64,000 nucleotides of DNA from NCBI GenBank assembly GCA_019915015.1, contig JAHBBC010000038.1, forward strand, positions 124,001-188,000. Direction: 5' to 3'. Below the pieces are notes generated by a model. That model made no database searches. It was not told the DNA's origin and saw only the letters and a program-made list of their open reading frames with translations. How positions within the stretch are numbered: position 1 is the first letter of the stretch; the number at the start of each line of letters is the position of its first letter. A program made the position numbers and the translations under genes. Shown here piece by piece: positions 1-11,400 of this stretch. The stretch is from Auriscalpium vulgare (Eukaryota; Basidiomycota; Agaricomycetes; Russulales; Auriscalpiaceae).

Positions 1-252
1 CTTGAACGGGAGGATAACGCTAGGGAGTAGATGCGAGCGCGCAACGTGTCCGAGGCAGCTGTTACTATTCATAATCATGATGTCCGTGTGGTACTATAGT
101 GTAAGTGACCAATATTTAACTATTGTAAGGTAGCCATTGAAATGACAGACATGGCGATTCATGATCACCGCAACTCGATCAATATCCATGAAAAATGTCC
201 GAATGTCCAAATGATCCCAAATGTCCCCAAGACCCAACAATACCGCACCTGC
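1..252. other. 3' flank of the cupin gene, nothing recognised
   Basis: AT-richer non-coding sequence downstream of the minus-strand cupin stop codon. No ORF, repeat or RNA gene was seen. Confidence 0.5.
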
Positions 253-1427
253 TTAATAGTGTGATTGAGAAGGAGACGGCGCATACACGGTCGTATACTC
301 CTTCGCCATCACAGTCTCCGTGACGGTGACAGTCGGACTCGGTGCGGCGCCGTCGGGAAACGCGTTCCCTGAGACGCGCGGCTGGCGCTGGAGTGTGGGC
401 TGGTTTGTGCGCGTGATGCCGCAGCGGGTCAGGCACTCCTCTGCACCGAACGCGATGTTGTCTGGTATCTGCAGATACGCGTCAATCAACAGAGTCACGG
501 GCGATGCATGGAGATTAAGTACCTTGCTTTCGAGGTCAGCAACTTCGACAACGCCGAGTCCACCAAGCGTCGCGCCGACAATATCGGGCGGCAGGCCGAA
601 ATCTACACACCATCCCAACATTAGATTCTCAATTAGTGGACTGGACCGCTGGAACTCACAGCGCTGTGCGACTTGCTGCACACCGGGGTCTTCGTGATTG
701 AAGCCAGCCACAAACATCGCAGGCTCTGCCGGATGCACAAGCTATAATTAGGCTCTGGAGTTCAGTAATAGTGCGGCTAGGACGCACCACAGCTGGGATT
801 CATCTCGAAATGGATTGCACCCTGCGGGAACACCGTCGCCGATCCCGGCGCAATCTCGATGTCGATGAATCGCGCGCCGTTCTCCACCAAGAGACCTGCG
901 CGAAGCGTTGTGTTGATCGAGAAGTTGATTTCTGTCGCGCGTGGATGTGTGTGGGGTGTGTTCTATTCGAGGCAAAGTCAGCGATGTGCCTTGGTCGAAG
1001 TAGCAGGTCGGCTTACCATTCCGCAAGGCCCAAGGAAGCCGATGGCTGAGGACAGGCGGTTAGACTGCGCCGAAGAGCGACAAACAAACGAAGCTCACTC
1101 ATGGCAATTCCGTTCCCAACAACGGCGGGGAAATTGGCTGAGCTGGCCTCAACGGTGTGTCCCGCGGCGCCGGTCACCACGCCCACGGTTGATGGTGGCT
1201 CGAGGAAGTTGAACAACAGCTATGTCAAGTAGATTTAGTTTCGCATGGACGCACACACAAGCGGGGTATTGTAAACTCACGTCCGAGTCCTCAAGAAGTT
1301 TCAGGCGGTCCACCAGCGTCGAAGCGGTCTTTAGCTGCGCTACGAGGTCCGGATTGGATGGCAGTGCGCGCACAGAGCTTGAGACGGCCAGGGCGACAAT
1401 TGCGCTAATAAGGGTGGTGGGGAGCAT
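253..1427 (-). CDS. Secreted germin-like cupin protein (spherulin type), seven exons
   Basis: Phase-consistent exons: 1427-1281, 1219-1099, 1045-1017, 962-788, 725-660, 602-523 and 468-253, giving about 277 aa. The N-terminus is a signal peptide (MLPTTLISAIVALAVSSSVRA), so the protein should enter the secretory pathway. Exon 4 carries cupin motif 1 (PHTHPRATEINFSI, with metal-binding His-x-His and Glu), then FPQGAIHFEMNPSC, which is cupin motif 2 with its His and Asn. The tail is Thr/Ser/Pro-rich (PSPTVTVTETV). Germin-like cupins bind a metal, often Mn; fungal members are extracellular and their substrates are mostly unknown. The gene stands alone, with no operon context. All introns are GT..AG. 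A TATATAA string near 1,636-1,645 could be its promoter, but that is weak. The fold is confident; the enzymatic role is not known. Confidence 0.85.
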
Positions 1428-2787
1428 GGCGGGCGAGTGGGGGAGGTCGTAAAAGGGCGAGTGTACGGAAGCGGGAGAGGAGAAGAGGAGATAGTCATTC
1501 CAATAAATCGGTGATGCTTTTTAAGCCGCTGGGCATTCAGCAGGTCTTTCTTGCAAGCAGCACCTCGGCGAGCACCGGGGACAGCGCGCGGCTGCATGCG
1601 ATGTTTTTGCTACAGCCAGAATGGCCGAGCTCGAGGTATATAAATTCCTGTGCGGGGTACCTGAGACACGCGGGCTCCGAGTCGGCATTCACGCGGTTTC
1701 AGCCCTGAAGTTGTAAGCTATCTCGTGAGCCTGTCGGAGCCTGTTTGCAAACCACCCAGAGCTTACGAACGAATTTACCTCGGTCAACCAGTGCTTCCAA
1801 GGCCGTAGCATGAATATTTGCGCGAACTTCGACGTGGAGACCAATGCATACAGCAGTGGTGGCAAAAAAGCCAGTCTTCGCAGGCTGACTGCAATGTCTC
1901 AGGCGGATCAACCGGCCCGATCGTCTCGATCGGATCCGAGTCGGACTTTGCGTCACCGCCTGGTGTCGCTGGCAAATTGCTCGTTGTTGAGACTTCGACC
2001 TGACAACCGAAATGATAAGTGTTGACCGTCGATCAAGTCTGTGAACCGCGATTTTCGCCTGTCCGACACAGGCGTCGAAGCTCAGAGTCAGTGTCGAGGC
2101 ATCCGTGTGTTGTCCGTGTGGGGGCTCAGTAGGCTTGAACACACATAGGGTCGCGGCCGGCGTGGGCTCCTCGGGTGTCTCGGAGAAAATATACCACAGT
2201 GTCCGAGAAGTCCTGCGCGCTGTACAGGCTTGTATAGGGCGCCGAAGTTATTTCCCTGAGGATTTATCTCAAACAAATCAAATAGCCGTCCTGTGGGCGG
2301 ACGCGCTCATCGAATACTTCGGCACACAGAATCTTGTTTCAATATGCCTGTGGCTGTACGTTTACTGCGTGTGCTGCTGGCGGAAGTAAGCAACTACCGT
2401 CAAACTACCGTCGAGCAAGTTGTTTTGACTCACCGAGCTCATTTGGGCGGCATCTTGCCGCTGGGAGGAGTTTGATAAGCGGACAACATCTCGGCATCCT
2501 CGAGCAACATCATACCACCCACCGCATATATATTGCTGTGGTGAGTGCGCGAGGGTCGCATTCGACGGGTACCAACAAACTTACTTGGGCGTCCGCGGAC
2601 AAGCCGGCCTTCCGCCACGTGAGCGAGAGGTTAGGTTTGCCACCCATCCTGGCGGACGACATATACGAACTACTTTGACAAAACTTATGCGCAGTGAATA
2701 GTCGGAATGACTCACGCGATTACCACGCCACGGACTGCCAGCTTCGACAGGTGTCGTCAAACTCCGGGCCGAATGCGGCACCGAGGC
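1428..2787. other. Unassigned region with possible minus-strand exon remnants
   Basis: No complete gene could be assembled. On the minus strand, a stretch ending at 2,585 is followed by a canonical GT..AG intron and a short exon-like piece (2,534-2,434), itself followed by a consensus GTGAGT donor. A minus ORF at 1,699-2,142 resembles no known protein. This could be a degenerate gene whose upstream part was separated by the 2,791-3,836 element. Confidence 0.25.
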
Positions 2788-2790
2788 ATA

Positions 2791-3836
2791 CACCGCGGGT
2801 TGCCCTAAATCGCCTCCAGATAGATGTGGAGTAGATACAATATCTACGCTACCTCTCCGCCAAATCGACGCACCGTGCCATTTCCGCCATATTTACCCCC
2901 AGCGTAAATTTGCGGCCTAAATCGCCACCAAATAGATTCAGCTATTTCCGGTACACACGATGCCGAGCCAGTGCCGCGCGGCTCAAGCCAAACAACGCGC
3001 AAACAACACGTCGTCTCTCATTTATACTGCAGCCTCTCGACTTGTCTCTTGAGCTCCCTTTCCCGCACACCACCACCTCCCTCACCCGCACGCCCTGCCC
3101 TCCCGCCCTGCCTCCAAGACTCGTCCCCTCATTGAGCCTCCGAATGTCGACTCCTCGGCTTACTCGAGCAACGTCGATGGTATGCTCAGCCCAGGTATGC
3201 GCGCCACACCCGCTGCAGAGGCCTCAAGGGCATCGCAAGGTAGATATATGCGCTCCGGGTGAGTGCTGTATGTCTCTTCTGGGGCGCTGTTACTCACCTT
3301 TTCGTCGTAGGTCGGTCTCGATTGCAGTGGAGGTAAGTCCTGCTTCCGCTGCACTCAGTCTGTCGGACTCTGCTCATCCTATGCATTTAGTTCACCTTCT
3401 CGCGCTCCACGCTTTCTCGGCCACGGTCAGTATTCTTCATGTCTGTCCTATCTTTTTGCTCATTGTGACGTGCTACAGAGCCGCTGAGACAGCCCTGCAG
3501 GTGAGCGAAGGGCGACACGGTGAGCAAGGGCGACGGATATTGTAGTCATTTGTACCGTAGACTGTCCCCTGTGTAGCATTATCCAGTCAATACAAGCATA
3601 CAGTATTAGTATATTGCAATATGCCGAAGCAAACACGCCGGCCAGGGTCCTGAATCTGCTACATGCGCAGAACTGGCGCGAATCTGGGATAGAACCGGCG
3701 CAGAAACGGCGGCGATCCCGTCTCGCCGCTACTTTTGCGCGTCGCGGCGATTCTGCGCATAAATGGCGTAGATGCGGGATAGATCCCACATCCCCGCCAC
3801 TTACACGCCGGGAGCGATTTGGGGCAACCCGCGGTG
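2791..3836. mobile_element. Short DNA element with 23-bp terminal inverted repeats, ATA target duplication
   Basis: The left end CACCGCGGGTTGCCC plus TAAATCGC (2,791-2,813) is matched at 22 of 23 positions by the reverse complement of 3,814-3,836. The trinucleotide ATA flanks both ends (2,788-2,790 and 3,837-3,839), consistent with a 3-bp target-site duplication as in PIF/Harbinger-like elements. Subterminal regions contain repeated GGCG and AATCGC motifs. No transposase was recognised; the only coding-like content is a tiny spliced ORF. Family assignment is tentative. Confidence 0.6.
3182..3560 (+). CDS. Tiny spliced ORF inside the TIR element, function unknown
   Basis: Five pieces join in one frame across four GT..AG introns: 3182-3258, 3311-3332, 3391-3425, 3479-3500 and 3546-3560, giving about 56 aa. 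The open frame extends upstream of the chosen ATG (at least to 3,066), so the start is uncertain; an alternative ATG in another frame lies at 3,144. The peptide is Ser/Ala/Arg-rich with no domain. A CT-rich leader and a TTTATACT box near 3,020 resemble a fungal promoter. The micro-exons could be chance, but four consensus introns keeping phase make it worth recording. Confidence 0.25.
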
Positions 3837-4414
3837 ATAGAACGTTGCTGCTTCTCGGCTGCGACGACAGAGAACGGTATAGGTGTCGACGATGTTGCAC
3901 TGCCCTTGTCCGAGGCTGACGAGAAACGGCGATGGCTCGTGGGGACAACGGCCGAGCACTGCACGTATGGTACACGGCGTGCATGTAGACTGCGCCGTGT
4001 CCTAATATTTCATGGTGCGACACGAAGCCCAAGAGCACGGTTGCTGAGCGTGTAGCCTGAGCTGGACTTGCTCTGTGGCCACATGAAGACTGAGAGAGAG
4101 GTTCGGGGAGCAGGGTGGCGGAAGCGATGACGCGGGTGATGTCCGGCGCAGCGCCTCCAGTGCCAAGCTCACGGCGGCGGCGGCGTGCGGGCATTGCGAC
4201 CTCTCTACCTTCGACCACCATCTCCGTACGACGGCGGCGACGCCAACGTCCTCAGTTGTCTCCTCAACAACGGCCATTGTGTCCAAATTACGTTTCCAGA
4301 ATATAACGCACGCCGCACCTGCACCGCGCCGCAGCCCAAGACCCTGCTTGCTCCTACTTACGCATCTTTCCTCGCTATCCCCGTCGCAAGCCTGCGATCC
4401 ACCACGTTACGAAC
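3837..4414. other. Upstream region of the Osh-like gene, no assigned gene
   Basis: Overlapping ORFs exist on both strands, but none shows a domain or a convincing splice pattern. CT-rich sequence near 4,330-4,400 may be the leader of the Osh-like gene. A minus ORF starting at 4,286 (Met-Asp-Thr-Met-Ala) could be the first exon of a damaged gene extending left, but no acceptor was found in frame. Confidence 0.3.
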
Positions 4415-4524
4415 ATGATGGGCCTCTTCAAAGGCAGGCCGCGTGCCGTCTCTTCTGCTGATGATAAAGCGCCAGAGGACACCAACCCCGACGACACCTC
4501 CATCCTGTCTGTGCTTCCGCTGCC

Positions 4525-6438
4525 ATGTCCCCGCGCAACTCTGACTCTGCCGCTTCCAGCGACGAGGATGAAGGCTCCATTATCCTCTCACTCATCTCCC
4601 AGCTTCGGTGCGTGTGCCTACACTCTCTCTGTGTAGCCTGCTGATCGTGGCCCGTCGCTCTGCGCAGCGTCGGCATGGACCTTTCCAAGGTCACCTTCCC
4701 CACCTTCGTCCTCGAGCCTCGCAGCATGCTCGAGCGCATCACAGACTTCATGGCCCACCCCGATCTCATCTTCGGGTGAGTGCCCTGTCTTTATCGCATT
4801 GTAGATCGGGTCGGGTGTGTGGCGGGGGGATAGATGAGCCTACGACTATCCGTCCTTGCTGCTCGCAATGGTTCCCTCTATCTGCCGATCGACTGCCCGC
4901 AGGCCGTTGCGTCGGGATCGACAGCCGTGCACCCAAAACGGCTCCCGACGAGCTTGCCAAGGCACCGTCCCACACGGTCCCGCCTGTCTGGTGCAGGCAT
5001 CGTCTCGGCACTACGATTTTGCCTGCCGCGCATTCGCTGACCAGACCCATTGTCTCCCCCATATTCAGAGCAGAGCTGTGTGATGATCCCGAAGAGCGCT
5101 TCATGCGTGTACTGCAGTACTACCTCGCAGGGTGGCACATCAAGCCAAAGGGCGTCAAGAAGCCGTAAGTAATGTCTCTGTTCCCGCGCCCCTTCTCACA
5201 TCCAGTTGTCGCTGCAGTTACAACCCCGTCCTCGGAGAGTTCTTCCGGTGTCGCTTTGATTACCCCAACGGCACACATGGCTTCTACATCGCTGAGCAAG
5301 GTGCGTCTATCTGTTCCCTTTGGCGCGAAGCCTCACTGACACGACAGCGTGCAGTGTCGCATCATCCTCCGGTCTCCGCGTTCTACTACATTTCCCCCGC
5401 AAACAAGGTCGCCATTCTCGGGGAGCTGCGGCCGAAGTCCAAGTTCCTCGGCAACAGCGTGTCGACGCAGATGGATGGCGAGAACCGGGTATACCTGCTT
5501 GGACGCCCAGAGGATGGGGGTGCGCAGCGCTTATTTCATCTCTTGCAGATGAAACGCTGACTTGCGACGCTTACTGTGCGCGCTGCAGAGTATGTCATCA
5601 CGATGCCGAACATGTACGCCCGTGGGATCCTGTTTGGCAAGATGGTGCTCGAGCTCGGCGACTCGTGCGCTGCGAATAACCAGCGACACGGCTACCACGC
5701 GGATCTCGAGTTCAAGACGAAGGTGCGTGCGGGCTGCGTTGAAGACATAGCGTGGGCCGGCTTGACAGGTGTTTGCAGGGCTTTTTCTCCGGCACGTACA
5801 ATGCAATTGCCGGGCGTGTAAAGAGAGGGCAGACCGACGTTGGGGAGATCAGCGGGAAGTGGAGCGCTTTGATGGAGTTCAAGAACACGAAGGTGCGTCC
5901 ATCTGCGGCATCTTTGTGTTCGCAGCAGGATCTGATGCTAGCTCGCAACATCAGACTGGAGAGAAGCGGCCCTTGTTCGACGCATACAAGAACGGGAACA
6001 ACATTGCGCCTAAATGGGTCCCGCCGGAGAGCGAGCAGGAGCCGTATGAGTCGCGGAGGTGCGCTGGTCCTCCATGCTTCACTGTGGTCGCTAACGGAGC
6101 ACGGCGTTTACAGGCTGTGGAAAGACCTGACGCATGCCATCCAGGCGAGGGACATGGACGCAGCGACAGAAGCCAAGTCGGCAGTGGAGAACGCGCAGCG
6201 CGAGCTGCGCACGAAACGCGATGAGTCCGGGAAGCAGCATCAGTCGCGCTTCTTCCAGCTGCAGGACGGGCGGTGGGTGCCCAAGCTCGCGTACGTCACT
6301 CACTCTGCTTCCCTGAGTGTTGTTCACTTTTTCTGTGACCTTAGGCTGCCGCAGGACTCAGAGGAGGCCGTCAAGGCCGTGCAGGACTGGATATGGCCCT
6401 CGGCGCCCGCGCCCGCGCTCGCGCCCTCGCCAGCGTGA
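4525..6438 (+). CDS. Oxysterol-binding-protein-related lipid transfer protein, Osh6/Osh7-like
   Basis: Ten exons (4525-4607, 4668-4775, 5069-5164, 5218-5300, 5355-5519, 5589-5722, 5779-5892, 5955-6058, 6114-6290, 6345-6438) join in phase to about 385 aa. The ORD signature reads across an exon junction as EQVSHHPP. Other conserved segments are [62 protein letters not shown] and YESRRLWK. No PH domain is present. The closest resemblance is to yeast Osh6/Osh7, which exchange phosphatidylserine and PI4P between ER and plasma membrane; the lipid specificity here is inference. The start is uncertain: an ATGATG at 4,415 opens a plausible leader (MMGLFKGRPRA) that falls out of frame near 4,518, so either a one-base shift or a start at 4,525 applies. 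Confidence 0.9.
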
Positions 6439-6838
6439 CATCCCTTCCGCCACGCCGACCAACTGCAATAGACGTTGCAGGCTTTTTAACTTAGAGTCGG
6501 CCTTGCCTTGCTGCTGCTGCTGTCACGATGATCTTCCCGCTGTATCTTTCAAACTAAACCAGGCTGTTTCCACTTGTAATAATGCTTAATGCAATATTCA
6601 CGTTTCGTTATTCCTTTCGGCGGATTGCAGTCGGCAGCGCACTAGCATGGAGAACGGCGTTATCATTTATGCAGTCGAGAAGGACACGGCCTATTCGAGC
6701 CAGAAGTACAAAGCAGCAGTAGAGAGACAGTGTGTAGGTAAACAGATCATACGGGTTTCAAGGGAGCCCATCATGTTGACGGCGCATTGAGCACAACGAT
6801 TCTGATTTCTGGGGGACATGTCAGCATTTTTCGCATAT
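6439..6838. other. Convergent 3' intergenic region
   Basis: About 400 bases between two convergent genes. No ORF, repeat or RNA is supported. It presumably holds both 3' untranslated regions. Confidence 0.4.
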
Positions 6839-7684
6839 TTATGGACAGACTCGGTGGCGTACCGGGACCAACGAAGCCAAGGACCAGGAGCGTTTCACGG
6901 CTCCGCCAAAGCGTCGCGCCAGGCGTCCAGAGGATCCGAACCTGGACAGGCGCGAGGGAGTGTCCGGGGAAGCACCATCGGCGATGTCGATGGCCACCAG
7001 AGGGGTCACCGGCGACTGCGAGCGCGGCAGGGGTGCCGCGCTCGCGAGCTCCGCGAGCATGGCCTCAGTCAGGGCTGCTGGGCTGATCCCAGTGCCGAAG
7101 TATCCGTCGCCGTCGTCGAGCACCGGCAGCCCCTCGCCGAGCCCCGCGTCGGCGCCGGAGGGTCTCAGTTTCGCAGAGTTCGCGGTCGCGACCTTGAGCA
7201 GGAGCAGGCTCGAGTCGCGCGTGACGGGGAAGCGGCGGCGGCGGCTCGGCTCAGCACGCGCAAGCAAGGCAGACTCGTGGATGATGGGAAGGCTGAGCGT
7301 GCGCCGGTCGGTGAGGGGGTGGGGGTCGGCGAGGAGGGACGGGTGGCGCGCGGAGGTGGAAAGGATGAGCGGGTCGGAATGGTGCGAGTGCGGCCTGGGA
7401 CGCGGGCCGTGGGGGGATGTATGGGACAGGGTGGTAGTGGGCGGGTGGGCGAGGGTGCGCACAGGGGAGGAGGGCGGGGTTGGGGGTGTGGAGAGCATGC
7501 GTCGGGTGGCGCTGGTGATGTCGGACGGCGGGAGCGGGGGGAAGCGACCGTCTTTCTCATTCTGGGGGAAGAAGAGAATGGTAAGCCTGAGTGAGTCAGA
7601 GCTTTCGTATGCGCATGCGGGACTTACGAATGAGGGAAGGAACATATCGCTCGGGAGCGGGACGTGCGCGATGATAGCTGCCAT
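6839..7684 (-). CDS. Ser/Pro-rich protein of unknown function, two exons
   Basis: Exon 1 (7684-7628, MAAIIAHVPLPSDMFLPSF) joins exon 2 (7561-6839) across a consensus GTAAGT..CCCCCAG intron in phase, giving about 259 aa. The middle is rich in Ser, Pro, Thr and His (PPTPPSSPVRTLAHPPTTT) and looks disordered. The C-terminal third is more ordered and ends with a basic stretch (RLARRFGGAVKRSW). An upstream in-frame ATG at 7,849 would lengthen it to 336 aa without the intron, but the spliced form has the better start and a clear intron. No domain recognised. Confidence 0.6.
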   Translation of the reverse strand: MAAIIAHVPLPSDMFLPSFVSPACAYESSDSLRLTILFFPQNEKDGRFPPLPPSDITSATRRMLSTPPTPPSSPVRTLAHPPTTTLSHTSPHGPRPRPHSHHSDPLILSTSARHPSLLADPHPLTDRRTLSLPIIHESALLARAEPSRRRRFPVTRDSSLLLLKVATANSAKLRPSGADAGLGEGLPVLDDGDGYFGTGISPAALTEAMLAELASAAPLPRSQSPVTPLVAIDIADGASPDTPSRLSRFGSSGRLARRFGGAVKRSWSLASLVPVRHRVCP

Positions 7685-8493
7685 TGGGAGCGATGTCAGG
7701 AATGGACGGGTGATGAGGGTGAAAGCAGAGGCTCTGAGACCCAAGTGCAGGCATGTAGGGCCTTTAAATACGCATTCTGTTCGCTGTGCATTGGGTTTCG
7801 GACGAGACCCGCTGGGGCTGTCAGGCGCGAATGGAATTGCATGTGTCAAAGAAGGCCGATATCAAGGCCACCCGGTCGCAGCAGCAATGAGATGGAACGT
7901 GCACGGCAACAGATGGACCCAGGATGAACCAAAGGGCGCTGGGGAGAGTTATGTGGAGGTACCAGCGAGATACGACTCATGGCTCGGTCGACCATGACGA
8001 ACTCGCCTCATTTCTGAGACGTAACTCTGTGGGTAGGGTCCCATGAATAGAGCGATGTCCCGCATCGGTCTCTCTTGAAGTTGTGATATACCTGTCGAAT
8101 GCGTTTATGCCACGAATGAGCAGGTTGGGTACGGCGCTGCTGAGCGAGAGTGCACGTCGGTGAAAATCAAGGCTACCATACCGCGAAGTCCCATGATATC
8201 GCTGCTTCGCAAGGGTTATTTCTGCTACAGACCGAACGTTGGGGACATGAGCTGTGGCAGGGGTCGGAGTTGCCGGTCGGCCATCCCTAGCGCTTGTGGT
8301 CGGCAGGAACCGAGAGCCGCCACGTGCAGTTTCACGGTGAGCAGGACGTCAACTCTCTTCTGCTCGACGCCGTGGCCGACGACGACGACGACGTCGCAGA
8401 CGCCTCCATCCCGTGCTTTCCTTGGATACCCAGTCGACCCGTGCCTCTGCGCGGCGCTGACACCCTCGCTCAAGCCAGCACTCACCATCTCTT
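7685..8493. other. Divergent promoter region
   Basis: About 800 bases between two divergently transcribed genes. CT-rich sequence before 8,494 fits a fungal leader. No independent gene is supported; overlapping ORFs lack splice support. Confidence 0.4.
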
Positions 8494-11400
8494 TTGTGCG
8501 CGATGACGACCCAGCACCGACATCAACTCTCCCGTCTCGCCATCCCCCCGCCCTTCCATGTCCAGCAGCAAGGGCAACCCATGTTCTCCCCGGCCCTTCC
8601 TACTGCCATCCACCAGGGCTTCAACTCGTCGTTCAATCCTCAGGGTACTCTTCAGACACCCATGCAGGGATCCTTCTTCCCTACCCCACCTGGCGCTCCT
8701 GGCCGCCCCATACATGCAGGACATCGCGCCCACCCGAGTCTCGCGCTCGCTGCTGCAGGCATTCATCCGCCTCTCGGCATGCCCATGACCCCCGGCATCC
8801 CGATGACACCACTCGGACAAGCCCAGTTCCCTCCAGGCATGGTTGGCCCTCCGTTCATGCAACGAGGGCGACGCCAGCCAAGCATCAGCACGGGCGGGCC
8901 ACCCAAGGCAGCGCTCGGTGGTGCCGGCAAGAACTACCGCCCAGCATCGCCAAAAAACGTGCCGGCGGCAGCTCCGGTGGTCCAGAAGACCAAGAAGGTT
9001 TCGGTCTCCCTTCCGCAGGAGACGAAAGATGGAGAGCGGCGTCCATGGGCGCGCATGCCCATGCCAGACAATCTCCTCCCGCCTCAAGCGCCTATACCTC
9101 CATTGGAGGCTTCGTCCGCCGAGATATACCCTCCTGATTACTGGCGCCAGTTTATACCTGATACGGTGGACGTGTTCTTGCCGGGAAAAGTAAGCACATT
9201 CCCGCCGCCCTTCGTCACCTGCTCATTGGTCGTATAGGTCGCATGGGAGGGTATCAAGAAACACGTCATTGAAGAGAAGTTGGAGAGACTTGGCGTTGAG
9301 AGAGGGAGCACCGTGCCGCACATCCATGCACCACATGCGCGCGCCGCGTCGGTACGTCGCGAACCCCTGCCTTCTGTGCTTTCTCCCAATCTTGTCAACA
9401 GATCTCATCCCCGGCCGACCCAGCCCTGTTGTACTTCAAGCTGAACAAGCTGCAGCAGTCACAGAATTCCTCGCGCACACCTTCGACATCTGTATCTCCC
9501 CAGCCCCCGTCGGCCACATTTACGCCTCCCGTCGCAACTTCGGCGCCGATGCCGCCGCGCCTGCAGAATAGACACGGTCACAGTCTCTCTCTCGCTGCAC
9601 AGCCTTTCCAGCCGTCGCGTCCAATGTATAACCCGCTCGAGTCGTTCAACCCCTTTGGTCCGGATGCAACACTCGGGTCTGACGCGATAGAACACAGCGA
9701 CGCCAGATCTGATCCGGGCGCGCCTACGGACCAGTCACTCGCGCCCCCGCAGCTCCCTGTTCGTGCGGATAGTCGGCCAAACTTTGTCGTAGGCTTTGGG
9801 CTGGATATTCCAGAGGAGGAAGAGCCCGAGGAAGAAGGAGTGGCGGAGGCGTCGCACATGGCGAACGGCAACGCCGATGAGACCATTGACATGGAGCTTG
9901 AGGAACTGGACGACAGGGCTGGTTATGACACCCAGGAAGACATTGAAGACGAGGAGGTGGGCAGCATCACGACTGCGGCCCAAAGCCGCATGCATTCGCG
10001 GCATGTATCCAAGCTCTCTGCCGCGCTTTCGCTGTTATCGGTCGGCGGCAAGGCACCGGCCCACGAGGCAGACAGAGAAGATCAAGATGGAGATGTCGAT
10101 GAGTGGACGGGCTCGGAGGATTTGCGGACAGGAGAGACCACGGACGACGACGTACGTAATCTCTTCTTGCCATGCAGCCTGCACGCACCTTCCGCGTTCT
10201 TGCTTTTTCTCGCTTATCCGAGCGATGATGTTTCTTGATTCCTGTCATTGTGCGCCTCTTTCTTCCTTATTTCTAACGTCCTGCTCCGCAGGAGAGCATC
10301 GGCGAGTGGTCGAACCCTTCCGACGAGGAACGCGCACGCCAGGATCGTCTTCATCGCCGTCTCATGCGCCGCTCGCAGCACCAGGAGATCCAGACACCCC
10401 GCAGACTTCCCAATTTCCCACATCCTCCGCAGACTACGCCGTTTGGCACCCTCGCTGCCCACCGCGAAGCCACCGACGACGACGACATGGTCTCTAACCC
10501 GAGCGAGGAAGGCCATCATCATCCACTTTCGTCCCGCCCAGGCTCCGTGCCATTCTCCGTCCACGACCCCGCCCTCGCTCACTCCCGCCGCGAATCCGAG
10601 AAGTTCGTATATCCCGGACTGACGCCCGCACCCATTTATATGCCGGCGCCGGTCCCAGCGGCGCCGCGAGGGGACTCACTCACTTTGAACCCTAACGCGA
10701 AACCCTTCGTCTTTGGGATGAGCCGCGCATCAGGTTCGTGGGCCCCGGGCACCTTTACGTCGACGCCAGGCCAAAGCTCGGGTGCGAGCACGCCTGGGCA
10801 TGCTCGCCTACCATCGCTTGGAAAGCCTCTCAACGCTGCCGCGGTCGAATTCAAGCCCGGGAACTTCACGTTCCGGCCGCCCGTCGACGGCCCCAAGTTC
10901 ACCTTTCCTATGCCCCAGCCGGCCGCACCGATGCAGATGCCACAGCCGCTACCACTGTCATCAACGCCGCCTCCGAACCCATCGCCTGTGCGCGCGGCGC
11001 AAGGGCGTGAGAAGCGACAGCGCCGCAGCTCGGTGGACTCGCAGGTTAGCGAGGAAAGCGAGGTCAACAAGGAGGCCATGACGTCGTTCAAGTTTCCGGC
11101 AGATTCGCCGGCCAAAAACCGCTCGGCGCCGCCGTCCCCTGGACCACGCGTTTCAGGATCTGGGCTTAACGCAACGGCACGGCCCTTCTTGTTGGGCGGG
11201 TTCTCGAGCAATACTATGCCTAATGGCATGCCTGCGCCAATACAGGAGCCAGTGCCGCTCTCTCACTTCATGCTATCGCCTCGCGACGCGTTGGAGAGTC
11301 CGGAGAGCGTTGCGGAGGGCGTGCAGGTAGCGAACGTTGTCAATGGGGACGCACACGAGCTGCCAATTCCTCCAGCTATGAAGACGCGGCGCGCACCGAT

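Noticed and set aside
6818..7997. Plus ORFs of 258 and 345 codons opposite the Ser/Pro-rich gene
   Set aside because: Mirror of a GC-rich coding sequence; the minus frame has a consensus intron and a better start.
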